This document shows positions 35,283 through 44,753 of a stretch of 64,000 bases of DNA, in pieces (position 1 is the first letter of the stretch; every line of letters starts with the position of its first letter). The position numbers were made by a program, and so were the translations under genes. The notes under the pieces were generated by a model, which saw nothing but the letters and a program-made list of their open reading frames with translations, had not been told where the DNA came from and searched no databases. The DNA is taken from assembly GCF_900129465.1 (NCBI RefSeq), contig NZ_FSRA01000001.1:1116001-1180000 (forward strand), read 5' to 3'. The DNA comes from Chitinophaga niabensis (lineage in GTDB: Bacteria > Bacteroidota > Bacteroidia > Chitinophagales > Chitinophagaceae).

Positions 35283-36278
35283 CTACAATACAGGTGCCTT
35301 TTGCATATCTACACCCGGCATTGCTGATTGTATCACCGGCCAGTCTTTTTCCCATGTTATCTTATCCAGCAGCATGACCCTGCCTTTTTTATCATTCTCT
35401 TTTCTGAATGCGTGGTATAAGATCCAGGTATCTCCGGCTTTATCTGTAATGATATCGCCATTGTGCCCCGGCCCTGCAAATCCTGCTTCTCCTTTATTGG
35501 CTTCCAGCAGCAGGGTGCCACCGTTGTTCAGCAGTGGTTTGCCGGATTGATCGAGGTAAGGGCCTTTGAGGGAAGTGGCTCTGCCTACTTTCAGATGATA
35601 ACGGCTTTTCACACCTTCGCAGCAGGAACCTACGGAACCGATGAAATAGTAGTAACCATTACGTTTGTAGATATAGGTGGCTTCATAGGCATTACCGGCA
35701 ATGCGGAAGGTATCTCCTTTCACCGCGGTGCCATCGTCTGATAATTGTACGCCATAGATGCCATGGAAGCTTCCCCAGAAGAGATAAGGTTTGCCTTTGT
35801 CCTCTATGAAAAATGCATCGATGGAATTAGCCACACCTATTTCTTTGCTCAGGAATACTTTGCCTTTGTCTGTAAAAGGCCCTTCGGGTTTATCGCTGAC
35901 GGCCAGGCCAATGCCGGGATCAGGATCGCCCCAGGTGGAAAAGGAATAATAGAGATGATATTTCCCTTTATATTCCACGGCATCCGGTGCCCATATACCG
36001 CCGGCTGTTTTCCAGGAGGGTTTTTCGCTGAGCGCAGGTGCCACGAACTGCCAGTTCACCAGGTCTTTTGAACGAAGGATGGGAATGATGTAAGGCCCGC
36101 CTAAGCTATCCCGCTTCCAGTTGGTTTGGGTGGAATAAGCATAGTAATAACCGTCTTTTGCTTTGATCAGGTTCGGGTCCGGGAAATCGTGATCGAATAC
36201 CGGGTTCTTGAATTGCGCAGTGGCAAAAAGACTGCAGCATGCTAAAAGGAAAAGTAAGATGGAGCGTTTTTTCATCAT
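35283..36278 (-). CDS. GH43-family glycosidase, secreted
   Basis: A 331-residue five-bladed-propeller hydrolase of family GH43. D34 in HDFPDPNLIK is the likely base, the aspartate in ANSIDAFFI the pKa modulator and the glutamate in NAYEATYIY the acid. A signal peptide follows the start MMKKRSILLFLLACC; the longer frame from 36314 adds residues before the signal and is not favoured. Family members are mainly alpha-L-arabinofuranosidases, endo-arabinanases or beta-xylosidases. It is a single gene, divergent from the GT39-like gene with only 73 bases between starts. Confidence 0.85.
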   Translation of the reverse strand: MMKKRSILLFLLACCSLFATAQFKNPVFDHDFPDPNLIKAKDGYYYAYSTQTNWKRDSLGGPYIIPILRSKDLVNWQFVAPALSEKPSWKTAGGIWAPDAVEYKGKYHLYYSFSTWGDPDPGIGLAVSDKPEGPFTDKGKVFLSKEIGVANSIDAFFIEDKGKPYLFWGSFHGIYGVQLSDDGTAVKGDTFRIAGNAYEATYIYKRNGYYYFIGSVGSCCEGVKSRYHLKVGRATSLKGPYLDQSGKPLLNNGGTLLLEANKGEAGFAGPGHNGDIITDKAGDTWILYHAFRKENDKKGRVMLLDKITWEKDWPVIQSAMPGVDMQKAPVL

Positions 36279-36351
36279 GTAGCGTGGTTCGTTAAGGCAG
36301 CCAAAATAATCCAAAAAATGGAGGGATGGAAATTCTGCCGTATATTAAAGT

Positions 36352-37884
36352 ATGTATAAGCCCAAAAATGAACGTTACATCCTTTTAGGTTTTATCCTCC
36401 TGAAACTGATCCTTGTTTTCTTTTTGGTAAATCCTGTCTATGAACTGCACCGGGATGAATTCCTGCACCTGGACCAGGGTGCCCACCTGGCACCGGGTTA
36501 TTTATCCGTACCTCCTGTTACTTCGCTCTTTGCCTGGCTGATCAGGCTGCTGGGTAACGGCGAAATATGGGTAAGGCTGATCCCTGCTTTCATAGGCTGC
36601 GGTACATTGATCTTCTCCTGGCTGATCGTGGAAGAACTGAAGGGAAACCTCTATGCAAAATTCCTGGTATGTGTGGCTATCCTTTGCTCTGCTATTCAGC
36701 GGCTGGACCTGTTATTCCAGCCTAATACCTTTGACATCCTTTCATGGACAGCAGTGTTTTATTTTTTCATCTGTTATTTTAATCATGAAAAACCGAAATA
36801 CCTCTATGCAGCAGCCATCTGCCTTGCTTTAGGTTTCCTGAATAAATACAGCATCCTCTTCCTTGTAATGGGTTTGGTGCCTGCATTGATCTTAACACCG
36901 CAAAGGAGGATATTTGCCAATAAACATCTGTACTTCGCTGTATTGCTGGCGCTGGTGATCATTTCGCCGAATATCATCTGGCAGGTCCAAAACCAGTTCC
37001 CGGTGATACATCACATGAAAGAACTGGCAGAAAGGCAACTGGTGAATGTTAGCCGGATAAACTTCCTGAAGAGCCAGTGGTTGTTCTTTGTTTGTGATAC
37101 CCTGATCCTGGTGGCTATTATTGCCGGGTATATTTTTTACAAACCTTTCCGCAAATATGCCTGGATAGGATTAGCCTTTGTTTTTACCTTATTGCTTTTC
37201 CTTTACTTTAAGGCAAAGAGCTATTATTCCATCGGGTTATACCCTGTGCAGCTGGCATTGGGTTGTGTATACCTTGGTGTGATCCTTACCAAAAGATGGA
37301 TGAGGATTGCGCTGCCGGTACTTATCGTATTGCTTTATCTGCCCTCTATCCCTTTAATGTTCCCGGTGTATTCCCCGCAGAAAATGGTAATGAAAAAAGA
37401 ACGTTTTGCACCGTTTGGGATCTTAAGGTGGGAAGATGGAAAGAACCACGATCTGCCGCAGGATTTTGCGGATATGCAGGGCTGGAAAGAACTGGCCGGT
37501 ATTGTGGACGCTGTGTATTCCTCCATTCCTGATAAAGCGAACGTGTGTATCATTACAGATAACTATGGTCAGGCAGGTGCTATCAATTATTACACAAAGC
37601 TAAAAGGCTTGCAGGCAGTTTCCTTTAATGCGGATTATATGAACTGGTTCAAACTGGATGAACCGATCCGGTATGTGATACTGGTAAAAGATACCTGGGA
37701 CAGGGACCCGGAAAGAAGGCGTGAAAAGGTGTTCTTCAAAACAGTAAAAGAGGCAGGAATGATCCGGAATAACCTGGCCCGTGAGTACAGCACAAAAGTA
37801 TTTTTACTGGAAGAACCTTACATAGATGTGAACAGGTTATTGCGGGAGGAAGTGATAAGCCGCAAACAAAGCATGGCAGAATAA
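36352..37884 (+). CDS. GT39-like membrane glycosyltransferase (PMT_2 type)
   Basis: A 510-residue integral membrane protein with about 10 hydrophobic segments. It has the ArnT/PMT-like start NPVYELHRDEFLHLDQG, with acidic residues in the first periplasmic loop as in lipid-linked-sugar transferases. A soluble C-terminal part of about 130 residues follows. Such enzymes move a sugar from a polyprenyl phosphate carrier to lipid, protein or glycan outside the inner membrane. It stands alone and ends in a clear terminator. Donor and acceptor are unknown. Confidence 0.85.
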   Translation: MYKPKNERYILLGFILLKLILVFFLVNPVYELHRDEFLHLDQGAHLAPGYLSVPPVTSLFAWLIRLLGNGEIWVRLIPAFIGCGTLIFSWLIVEELKGNLYAKFLVCVAILCSAIQRLDLLFQPNTFDILSWTAVFYFFICYFNHEKPKYLYAAAICLALGFLNKYSILFLVMGLVPALILTPQRRIFANKHLYFAVLLALVIISPNIIWQVQNQFPVIHHMKELAERQLVNVSRINFLKSQWLFFVCDTLILVAIIAGYIFYKPFRKYAWIGLAFVFTLLLFLYFKAKSYYSIGLYPVQLALGCVYLGVILTKRWMRIALPVLIVLLYLPSIPLMFPVYSPQKMVMKKERFAPFGILRWEDGKNHDLPQDFADMQGWKELAGIVDAVYSSIPDKANVCIITDNYGQAGAINYYTKLKGLQAVSFNADYMNWFKLDEPIRYVILVKDTWDRDPERRREKVFFKTVKEAGMIRNNLAREYSTKVFLLEEPYIDVNRLLREEVISRKQSMAE

Positions 37885-37885
37885 A

Positions 37886-37918
37886 ATAAAGGCTGAACAA
37901 AACGTTCAGCCTTTATTG
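37886..37918. terminator. Bidirectional intrinsic terminator
   Basis: AATAAAGGCTGAAC (about 37886-37898) and GTTCAGCCTTTATT (about 37904-37917) form a strong hairpin with flanking A and T tracts between convergent genes. Confidence 0.88.
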
Positions 37919-37922
37919 TTCA

Positions 37923-40157
37923 TTAGATCTTCACCAGTTTATACCGGTGTTTATTATCGATGATGATAAAATAGATGCCTGTTTTCCATTCGCTTACATC
38001 CAACCTGTTGGTAGAGGCCCTTTGCACAGAAAGCACCCTTACGCCCTGCGAATTGAATACATCCAGCACATATTCCCTGCCGGCTACACCAGGTATGGTT
38101 ACAATCCTGCTGGCCGGGTTAGGAAAGATGGATAAAGCGGGTCCTTCCACTGCATCCTCACCATACACGATGGTACGCGCTAAACCCTGCGGAGCGCCGC
38201 CACCTGCACACAAAGTATCGGGGATACCTTCTGCCACCACTCTTTCAAAGAGGATCTTATGACCAGCGGAATTGAAGTGTACATCGTCTCCGCTGTTATA
38301 GATGGCTTTGATATTATTGTTGCTGCTGTCCAGCCCCGTGAAGAAGTCGATGGCCTTGCTGCCGAAATACTTGATGGTAGTATCTCTGAACTGGCGCAAT
38401 CTTACGCCGGCAGCTACGCCCAGGTTACCTCTCGGCTGTGTGGTAGTTACCCACAGCGGGATATTATGTTGTTCGGCAAATGCTTTCAGTGCCAGGTAAT
38501 TGTCCCTCGATTTGGTCATGGGGAAATTACGTGCTTCATCATTGGTAGGCATATTGATAATGATCACATCTGCGTTCAGCGCAACGGCCCTGCTGATATT
38601 ACTGTTTGGATCTACAGAGAAGGTGAGGCCGCTGACAGTATAAGAAGGGGTACCATCCGGCTGAATGGTTTGCGTGTTCGTGCTGCCGTTAGCCAGGTTG
38701 ATCACTGTATCAGCAGGATTGTGATTGGCTTTGAGCCAACGCTGGTACCTGAAAGCCCATGCACTGTCCCTGCTGGCAAGGCCATTACCCCATGCGGTAG
38801 AAGATCCCAGCAGTACTACCCGTATGGGAGCCGTGCAGTTCTGCGGAACACCGGGTGAGGTTCCGGATACATTGCTGCTGAAGAAATGCCTGTTGGCGCT
38901 GGCTAACATGTTCAAACGATAATAGTACAACTGGTTGGCTGCAGGGTTATTATCCGTAAAGGAATAACTCAGTGGACTGGCGGAACTTCCTGATGCATTC
39001 ACATTGCCGATATTTATCCAGTTCTGGGCATCTGTACTGCGCTCTATACCAAAACTAACGGTATTGCTTTCGCGCAGTGTACCCCAATCCAGCTTCAGTT
39101 TACCAGCCACAAGGCTGATCGTGAAGGAGGATAACCTGAACGGTGTATGATAGATGGTATCCGGTATGCCTTTTACGCCGGGGGTATAATAATGCACATT
39201 AGCCGCATCTTCCATATTCAGGCGGTAATAACGGGCAGATGTGTGTACGGTATTATCCGTGAACTCGTAATCCCTGGGAACTGCAGAAGTACCTGCTGCA
39301 TTCTGGTTACCGATATTGCTCCAGTTGAGAGAGTCTGTACTTCTTTCAATGATGAAACGCAGCGTATTGGTTTCTGTATTGGTGCGCCAGTTAAGTCTGA
39401 GTTTATCTTCAAACCGGCTGACCGTAAAGCTGGCTAATTGGAACGGCGTAACCGGCGCAGGTGTGCACAAGGCCTGGGGAATGTTCTTATCGGCCACACG
39501 TGTGAAAAGGATCCGCTGCCCTGCGGAGTTCAGGTGCAACCCGTCCCCATTGGCGTAGGCAGGTTCTATTTGTCCTGTTGACTGAGCTACGGTGGTCCAG
39601 AAGTCGATCGCCTTATCTCCGAAGTACAGATTGATGCTGTCTTTCATCTGCTTCAGCCGCAATGCTGCGGCATTGCCGAGGTTGCTGCGTGGCTGTGTGG
39701 TGCTTACCCATAAAGGGATATTGTTCTGTGCAGCCAGCTGTTTCAGTTTGAGCAGGTTGGCAACCTGAACTGTTAAGGGGAAATTACGGGCTTCATCCTC
39801 TGAAGGTATGTTCACGATAATAGCATGCGGGGCCAGTGAAATGGCTTTGGTGATATTATTGTTAGGGTCTACCGCAAAGGTAATGCCGCCCACGGTGTAA
39901 TCCGGTGTACCTGTTGCCTGTATATTATGCGTGGTATGCCCGCCGATGGCCAAGATGTACACCGTGTCTGCCGTGTTGTGTGTGGCTTTCAGGTGTTTCC
40001 GGTAATGGAAGGTCCATGCGCTGTCCCGCACAGGCACGCCGTTTCCCCAGGCGGTAGAGGATCCGAGTACAACGATGCGGAGTGGTGTGTTGCAATTCTG
40101 CGCGAAACTGGTTGCTCCTGTACAGCACAGGAATAGGAAAAGTAAAAGTCTTTTCAT
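37923..40157 (-). CDS. Tandem SGNH hydrolase with T9SS sorting domain
   Basis: A 744-residue secreted protein. After a signal peptide (MKRLLLFLFLCCTGATSFAQ) there are two SGNH/GDSL-hydrolase domains, about 23-230 and 440-650. Each starts with VVLGSSTAWGNG (catalytic Ser) and ends with a D-x-x-H pair (DGLHLNSAG; DDVHFNSAG). Between them lie two similar modules of about 90 residues (about 240-330 and 335-430), each with SFTISxxxGKLKLDW-like and TDAQNW or TDSLNW motifs. The last 75 residues (SIFPNPASR ... YKLVKI) form a T9SS C-terminal sorting domain. It is likely a cell-surface esterase, perhaps removing acetyl groups from glycans. Both domains appear catalytically intact. Confidence 0.85.
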   Translation of the reverse strand: MKRLLLFLFLCCTGATSFAQNCNTPLRIVVLGSSTAWGNGVPVRDSAWTFHYRKHLKATHNTADTVYILAIGGHTTHNIQATGTPDYTVGGITFAVDPNNNITKAISLAPHAIIVNIPSEDEARNFPLTVQVANLLKLKQLAAQNNIPLWVSTTQPRSNLGNAAALRLKQMKDSINLYFGDKAIDFWTTVAQSTGQIEPAYANGDGLHLNSAGQRILFTRVADKNIPQALCTPAPVTPFQLASFTVSRFEDKLRLNWRTNTETNTLRFIIERSTDSLNWSNIGNQNAAGTSAVPRDYEFTDNTVHTSARYYRLNMEDAANVHYYTPGVKGIPDTIYHTPFRLSSFTISLVAGKLKLDWGTLRESNTVSFGIERSTDAQNWINIGNVNASGSSASPLSYSFTDNNPAANQLYYYRLNMLASANRHFFSSNVSGTSPGVPQNCTAPIRVVLLGSSTAWGNGLASRDSAWAFRYQRWLKANHNPADTVINLANGSTNTQTIQPDGTPSYTVSGLTFSVDPNSNISRAVALNADVIIINMPTNDEARNFPMTKSRDNYLALKAFAEQHNIPLWVTTTQPRGNLGVAAGVRLRQFRDTTIKYFGSKAIDFFTGLDSSNNNIKAIYNSGDDVHFNSAGHKILFERVVAEGIPDTLCAGGGAPQGLARTIVYGEDAVEGPALSIFPNPASRIVTIPGVAGREYVLDVFNSQGVRVLSVQRASTNRLDVSEWKTGIYFIIIDNKHRYKLVKI

Positions 40158-40467
40158 TTCAATTGGGATTAATTGATCAGTTGATTGACTATTCCAGGAG
40201 GTGCGGTACGGTAGTAGGATACGTGGAAAACGTGTATAAAGCTATGGATTTTAGGTGAATTTTACTAATTTGCAGTTCATACATCAGAAAACTATATGCA
40301 TCTCCTGTATTCCAGCACACCTCCTCCAGTGGTTGTTTTGCAAGCAAAATAACCAGCGGTCCCATCTTCATTAACGGATCATTCACCAACTCAAAAGAGC
40401 CTGGTTGTTTTCGCCTGCACCAATTTGTCTGAAAAATTGATGTATCACTTATTTATTAGCGAAAATA
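40158..40467. other. Divergent intergenic region
   Basis: 310 bases between the SGNH and EamA genes, transcribed outward in both directions, so both promoters must lie here. An AT-rich stretch with several TTGATCA/TTGATTG units is near 40169-40190, and a TTTACTAATTTGC stretch near 40260-40272. No gene, operator or terminator is convincing. Confidence 0.5.
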
Positions 40468-41322
40468 ATGACCAGGTATATATTCATGGTTTTTGCCGGA
40501 GCCTGCAGCTTTGGCATCCTTTCTACATTTGTAAAATTAGCGTACCGGGAAGGCTATTCTGCCGCCGGTATTTCCTTTTCCCAGGCCTTTACAGGCTTTC
40601 TCGTGCTCTTTGTGCTGCAACTCCTTTTTAGCCGGGAAAAGGGCTTTAAAGGGGCATTGCCGGTGTTGTTAACAGGCGCAGCCATCGGGCTCACTACTTT
40701 CTTCTACTATGTTTCCGTGGTATACATACCAGCTTCCCTGGCTATTGTGCTGTTAATGCAATGTACCTGGATGGGGATATTGCTGGACTGGGCACTCTTT
40801 AAAAAGCGGCCTGGCGGGGTGCAGGCCTTTGTGACCCTGCTGATCCTGGCCGGGACGGTTTTGGCCAGCGGCGGTATTACACTGGATGTTTCACTGAAAG
40901 GTGTGCTGTTTGCGCTATTGTCCGCTTGCTGTTATGCCGGCTTCATTGTGGCCAACAGCAGAACAGGGCAGCAGATGGAAACACTGAAGAAAAGCACTGT
41001 TATCATGATGGGATCTGCTTTAAGTATTTTCATTGTGAATGCGCATCAACTGACGGTGGCAGCGCATTTCGACTGGGGCATCCTGAAATGGGCTTTGTTC
41101 CTTTCTTTATTTGGCACCATCATTCCGCCCGTTCTCTTTGCAAAAGGGATCCCTAAGATAGGAGCGGGGATCAGCGCTATTGTGATGACGGCAGAATTAC
41201 CTGTGGCCGTGATCTGTTCCCATATTGTGTTGCAGGAGCCGGTGGGCTGGGTGCAATGGATAGGGGTGATGATCATGCTGCTGGCGATTGTGTTGTTGCA
41301 TGTGTGGAAAGAAAAGGGATAA
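40468..41322 (+). CDS. EamA/DMT-superfamily transporter
   Basis: A 284-residue inner-membrane protein with ten predicted helices in two EamA repeats (about 1-135 and 150-284). Hallmarks are GACSFGILSTFVKLAY at the start and LPVAVICSHIVLQEP in the second repeat. Such carriers export or exchange small metabolites (amino acids, nucleotide sugars, purines). Substrate cannot be told. Single gene; a hairpin follows between it and the convergent Mla genes. Confidence 0.88.
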   Translation: MTRYIFMVFAGACSFGILSTFVKLAYREGYSAAGISFSQAFTGFLVLFVLQLLFSREKGFKGALPVLLTGAAIGLTTFFYYVSVVYIPASLAIVLLMQCTWMGILLDWALFKKRPGGVQAFVTLLILAGTVLASGGITLDVSLKGVLFALLSACCYAGFIVANSRTGQQMETLKKSTVIMMGSALSIFIVNAHQLTVAAHFDWGILKWALFLSLFGTIIPPVLFAKGIPKIGAGISAIVMTAELPVAVICSHIVLQEPVGWVQWIGVMIMLLAIVLLHVWKEKG

Positions 41323-41343
41323 CAGCAGGGCCTGCTGAAAATT

Positions 41344-41382
41344 ATTCAGCCGCTGAAGTGAGTGACACAACGGCGGCTGAAT
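41344..41382. terminator. Hairpin between convergent genes
   Basis: ATTCAGCCGC (41344-41353) pairs with GCGGCTGAAT (41373-41382) over 10 bp with a 19-base loop. It lies between the EamA gene and mlaD-type gene. The T-tracts are weak, so termination is probable but not certain. Confidence 0.6.
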
Positions 41383-41409
41383 GATTATAAAAAGCTGGCT
41401 AAATGATCT

Positions 41410-42438
41410 TTATTTCTGTCCTGTTGTGTCTGCTGCTTTTGCTGCCTGCTGTGCTTCCTTTTTCTCACGTTTTGCTTTCCTGCGGAAGAAACCTCTTAAC
41501 AGGAAGTTGCTTTGCAGCGCCTCCATGTTTTCATCCAGTTTCTCTGTGCTGCTTTGCAGGTTGGAGATGGTTTGTTTTAATGCCTTTGCGGTTTTTTCGT
41601 CATTCAGCAGCACGCCAGCGGGGCTGTTTGAACTGCTGAGGTTTTCTTTTACGCCACTGCTGGCATCACGGAGGTTTAACACTACGCTGTCCACACCCTG
41701 CGCGATGGTTTCCATTTGAGAAATGGTAGAACGCAGTTTGGTGAATACAACCGTGTCAGAAACCAGGTCGCTGGCCAATGTGCCTTTTGTATGCAGTTTA
41801 GCGCTATATTCTGCCAGGCCTTCCGTAAGCATCTGTGTATTAGCCGCAGTTTTACGAAGAGTGGCCATGGTGCCCTGCAGATCGTTATAGATGGTTTCGT
41901 CGCTGATCAATTTACCAATGGAACCTTCTCCTTTCATGATCTTACCAGTGATCACTTTCAGGTTGCCGGTGATCTCTACGAGGCTTTTGTTGTTCACCTG
42001 CAGGGTGTTCATGATCTCATCGGTGCTGATGGCTACTTCCACGGTAATGATATCTCCGTCTTCAATAGCAGGCACAGAAAGGGTGCCGCCTGTGAGAGCA
42101 ATGATCTTATTACCCACCAGTCCGTCTGAACTGATCTTGGCTTTTACATCCTTATGAATGAACTCGCGGGATGCCTTTTCTATGTTCATCAATACTTCTA
42201 TCTGGCTGTGGTTGACGAAGGTGATGCTTTTGATGGTACCCACCTTTACGCCGGAATACCATACGTTGTCGCCTTTTGCCAGGCCGCCGATATCATGAAA
42301 GATCGCTTTCACTTTTACGGATTGAACGAAGGATTTACGCTGTCCACCCAGGGTGAGTATGCCCACAGCAAAGATGATCACTCCCAGGAGGATAAATATG
42401 CCTACGATCACCGTTCTTTTAGTAGTCTTATCTTTCAT
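41410..42438 (-). CDS. MlaD-family (MCE) lipid-transport substrate-binding protein
   Basis: A 342-residue protein with one N-terminal membrane helix (VIVGIFILLGVIIFAVGIL, about 10-28) and an MCE domain (about 35-120; VKAIFHDIGGLAKGDNVWYSGVKVG). A long helical periplasmic tail follows, rich in coiled-coil heptads. It is the third gene of an MlaE-MlaF-MlaD set and should form the periplasmic ring of the inner-membrane phospholipid transporter. It starts 3 bases after the ATPase gene. Confidence 0.92.
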   Translation of the reverse strand: MKDKTTKRTVIVGIFILLGVIIFAVGILTLGGQRKSFVQSVKVKAIFHDIGGLAKGDNVWYSGVKVGTIKSITFVNHSQIEVLMNIEKASREFIHKDVKAKISSDGLVGNKIIALTGGTLSVPAIEDGDIITVEVAISTDEIMNTLQVNNKSLVEITGNLKVITGKIMKGEGSIGKLISDETIYNDLQGTMATLRKTAANTQMLTEGLAEYSAKLHTKGTLASDLVSDTVVFTKLRSTISQMETIAQGVDSVVLNLRDASSGVKENLSSSNSPAGVLLNDEKTAKALKQTISNLQSSTEKLDENMEALQSNFLLRGFFRRKAKREKKEAQQAAKAADTTGQK

Positions 42439-42441
42439 AGT

Positions 42442-43215
42442 TTACTGAATAAAATTATAGTCATAGAATTCCTTGATCAGGTCGTCGCCGGTGGCAAAGA
42501 CGGTGTCAAAACTTCCCTGCCGGATGAATTGTCCTTCTTTCATCACGGCGATATTATCGCCGGTCACTTTGGCGCAGGTAAGATCGTGTGTAATGATAAT
42601 TGAGCTGGTTTTGAAGCGGCGCTGTACTTCGTTGATCAGGTTATTGATCTCTGTACAGGTAATGGGGTCCAGGCCTGCGGTGGGTTCATCGTACAACATG
42701 ATATCCGGGCGCAGGATGAGCGTACGGGCAATACCGATCCGTTTCCTTTGCCCGCCGGAGAGTTCAGATGGCATCTGGTCTATGGTCTGGGAAAGCCCTA
42801 CGGCATCGAGTACCGTATCCACCAGTTTGGCCCGCTGTGCTGCCTTCAGGCGGGGCTGATTGCGTACGAGGGGAAAGTTAAGGTTTTCCCCTACCGTCAT
42901 GCTATCATACAACGCGCCGTTCTGGAAACAGAACCCAACTTTCATGCGCAGTTCCCGCAGGGACTGGGTATCCAGGTGTTCTACTTCCAGCCCCAGTACA
43001 TTTACAGAGCCGGCATCAGGTTTCAGCAGGCCGGCAATGATCTTGATCAGTACAGATTTACCGGTACCGGAGCGGCCGAGTACCACTACGTTCTCGCCTT
43101 TGTGCACATCCAGGTCAACGCCCCGCAATACGTGATTATCGCCAAAGGATTTAAAGAGACCTCTGATGGAGATCACGGTGTTATCAAAATCTATTTCAGG
43201 CGTGAATGGTTTCAT
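42442..43215 (-). CDS. MlaF-family ABC-transporter ATPase
   Basis: A 257-residue ABC ATPase. Walker A is GRSGTGKSV (about 53-61), the signature is LSGGQRKR (about 150), Walker B is IMLYDEPTAGLD (about 165-176), with a switch histidine in IIITHD. The 'RGVDLDVHKGENVVVLG' start is typical of MlaF. It energises phospholipid transport with the MlaE and MlaD proteins. Gaps to neighbours are 7 and 3 bases, consistent with one operon. Confidence 0.93.
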   Translation of the reverse strand: MKPFTPEIDFDNTVISIRGLFKSFGDNHVLRGVDLDVHKGENVVVLGRSGTGKSVLIKIIAGLLKPDAGSVNVLGLEVEHLDTQSLRELRMKVGFCFQNGALYDSMTVGENLNFPLVRNQPRLKAAQRAKLVDTVLDAVGLSQTIDQMPSELSGGQRKRIGIARTLILRPDIMLYDEPTAGLDPITCTEINNLINEVQRRFKTSSIIITHDLTCAKVTGDNIAVMKEGQFIRQGSFDTVFATGDDLIKEFYDYNFIQ

Positions 43216-43222
43216 AATTTAT

Positions 43223-44023
43223 TTAACGGATCGAATTAACAACTTGAACAATAACGATCTCTTCAATAAAGATCAGGAACATGGATATTACCACTGAAAC
43301 ATTGGCAGCTTTACCTACGCCCTGTGTTCCCTGTGAGGCATTATATCCCTGATAAGCACTAACAATGCCAATAGTGAACCCAAATACAATAGATTTAAAA
43401 AGAGAGGCCCCCAGGTCAAGGAAGGATATATTTACAAATGCTTTCTGTATGAATGCGATAAGGCTGGTCTGCTCATTCAGGTGTACATCCAGGTAAGAAC
43501 CTGCAAGGCCTACCACAGCGGTGTAACACATGAGCAGCGGGATGCAGGCGGTAGTAGCCAGTACCCGGGTGACTACAAGGTATTTAAAAGGGTTGATGGC
43601 GGATACCTCCATGGCATCTACCTGTTCCGTTACCTTCATGGAAGCCAGTTCCGCACCAATACTGGAACCTACCTTGCCGGCACAGATCAGGGCGGTAACA
43701 AGCGGTGCCAGCGCCCGTATCACGGCAATGGAGATAAGGGAGGGCAGCCAGGAAGTAGCGCCGAACTCTGCCAGGGAGGGGCGGGACTGCTTGGTGAATA
43801 CAAGACCTGTGATAAAGCCGGTGAGGCTGATCAGCGCCAGGGACTTGTAGCCTATCATATAACACTGATGCATAAACTCTTTTACTTCCCAGGGGCGGCG
43901 AAAAGCCTCCCGAAAGAACCGGGCAATGAACCGGAAGATGTCGTATACACTGATGAAAAAGGCATCTGCACTTTTTGTGATAAAGGGTTTATCCGGTTGT
44001 TCCTTAGGTTCCATTAGCTGCAT
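43223..44023 (-). CDS. MlaE-family permease
   Basis: A 266-residue inner-membrane permease of the MlaE (YrbE) family with about five membrane segments. The conserved block ICAGKVGSSIGAELASMKVTEQVDAMEV (about 120-147) is diagnostic. First gene of the mla-type operon; a second possible start three codons in (MEPKEQ) would also work. No periplasmic MlaC or outer-membrane MlaA gene is nearby, so the route to the outer membrane is not encoded here. Confidence 0.92.
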   Translation of the reverse strand: MQLMEPKEQPDKPFITKSADAFFISVYDIFRFIARFFREAFRRPWEVKEFMHQCYMIGYKSLALISLTGFITGLVFTKQSRPSLAEFGATSWLPSLISIAVIRALAPLVTALICAGKVGSSIGAELASMKVTEQVDAMEVSAINPFKYLVVTRVLATTACIPLLMCYTAVVGLAGSYLDVHLNEQTSLIAFIQKAFVNISFLDLGASLFKSIVFGFTIGIVSAYQGYNASQGTQGVGKAANVSVVISMFLIFIEEIVIVQVVNSIR

Positions 44024-44076
44024 TTAGTCAATTAAAGGTAGCAGCAAATGGTGTACCGGTATTAAAAAAGGTGGAT

Positions 44077-44099
44077 AATTGGGGATGTTTTCCCCAATT
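44077..44099. other. Perfect 9-bp hairpin in divergent gap
   Basis: AATTGGGGA (44077-44085) pairs perfectly with TCCCCAATT (44091-44099) around TGTTT. It lies between two divergent genes, so it is not a terminator of either; it may be an operator or a 5' leader structure. Confidence 0.4.
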
Positions 44100-44145
44100 T
44101 GGGTGTAATTTTTGTATATATGTCATGAAATATTATGGATTGCCT

Positions 44146-44643
44146 ATGAAACGATTATTCTTCCTTTTGCTCGTTTTTCTTCCGTTTTATGCTCAGGCAC
44201 AGCAGGACGCGCTGTTGAAAGTACTGGTCTGGGGGCTTCCGGGCTCATCCGAGAATATGATGAGAGGTGTTGCAAAAAAATACGGGTTTGAATATTATAG
44301 CGTGGGTGGATGTGTGATCAACCCGGAACTGCAGGACAGCGTGAAAAAGCATAATGACAGCGTTTATGCCATTTTAGCTCAAAGGCATGGCAAGGATTGG
44401 GAGGAACATTTTCGGGAAGATCTGGATAATATGCGGCAGTATAAAGATGAAGTCACAGCCCTGGTACTCAAAGAGCCACTGGTGGCAGCAAAAAGTGCGC
44501 GCGCGGTGTTATATATAGAAATAACGCCTGCAGCTGATAAGGATACTTATAAAGTGATGGTTTTTTCAGAGGATATATATGAATTCAAGCTATCCTATAC
44601 TTACCTGGTTAACCATAAAAAGAAGAAAGTGGTGCTGCTCTAG
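44146..44643 (+). CDS. Small secreted protein of unknown function
   Basis: A 165-residue protein with a clear signal peptide (MKRLFFLLLVFLPFYAQAQ). The frame is open from 44071, but the extra residues run through a hairpin and lack sense as a signal; the ATG at 44146 is chosen. The body has mixed alpha/beta content, one Cys (GGCVINPEL) and a positively charged end (HKKKKVVLL). I do not recognise a family. It is divergent from the mla genes and precedes an OmpA-family gene by 110 bases. Confidence 0.65.
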   Translation: MKRLFFLLLVFLPFYAQAQQDALLKVLVWGLPGSSENMMRGVAKKYGFEYYSVGGCVINPELQDSVKKHNDSVYAILAQRHGKDWEEHFREDLDNMRQYKDEVTALVLKEPLVAAKSARAVLYIEITPAADKDTYKVMVFSEDIYEFKLSYTYLVNHKKKKVVLL

Positions 44644-44753
44644 CCTCACTTCAATCCCCGGTCCCTGCATTTCACACACCAATATGAACATTCCATGTGC
44701 ATGTGGATTGTTTCAGGGCTTGCTGCCGGGTACCTTTGCGGAAATATTAATAC

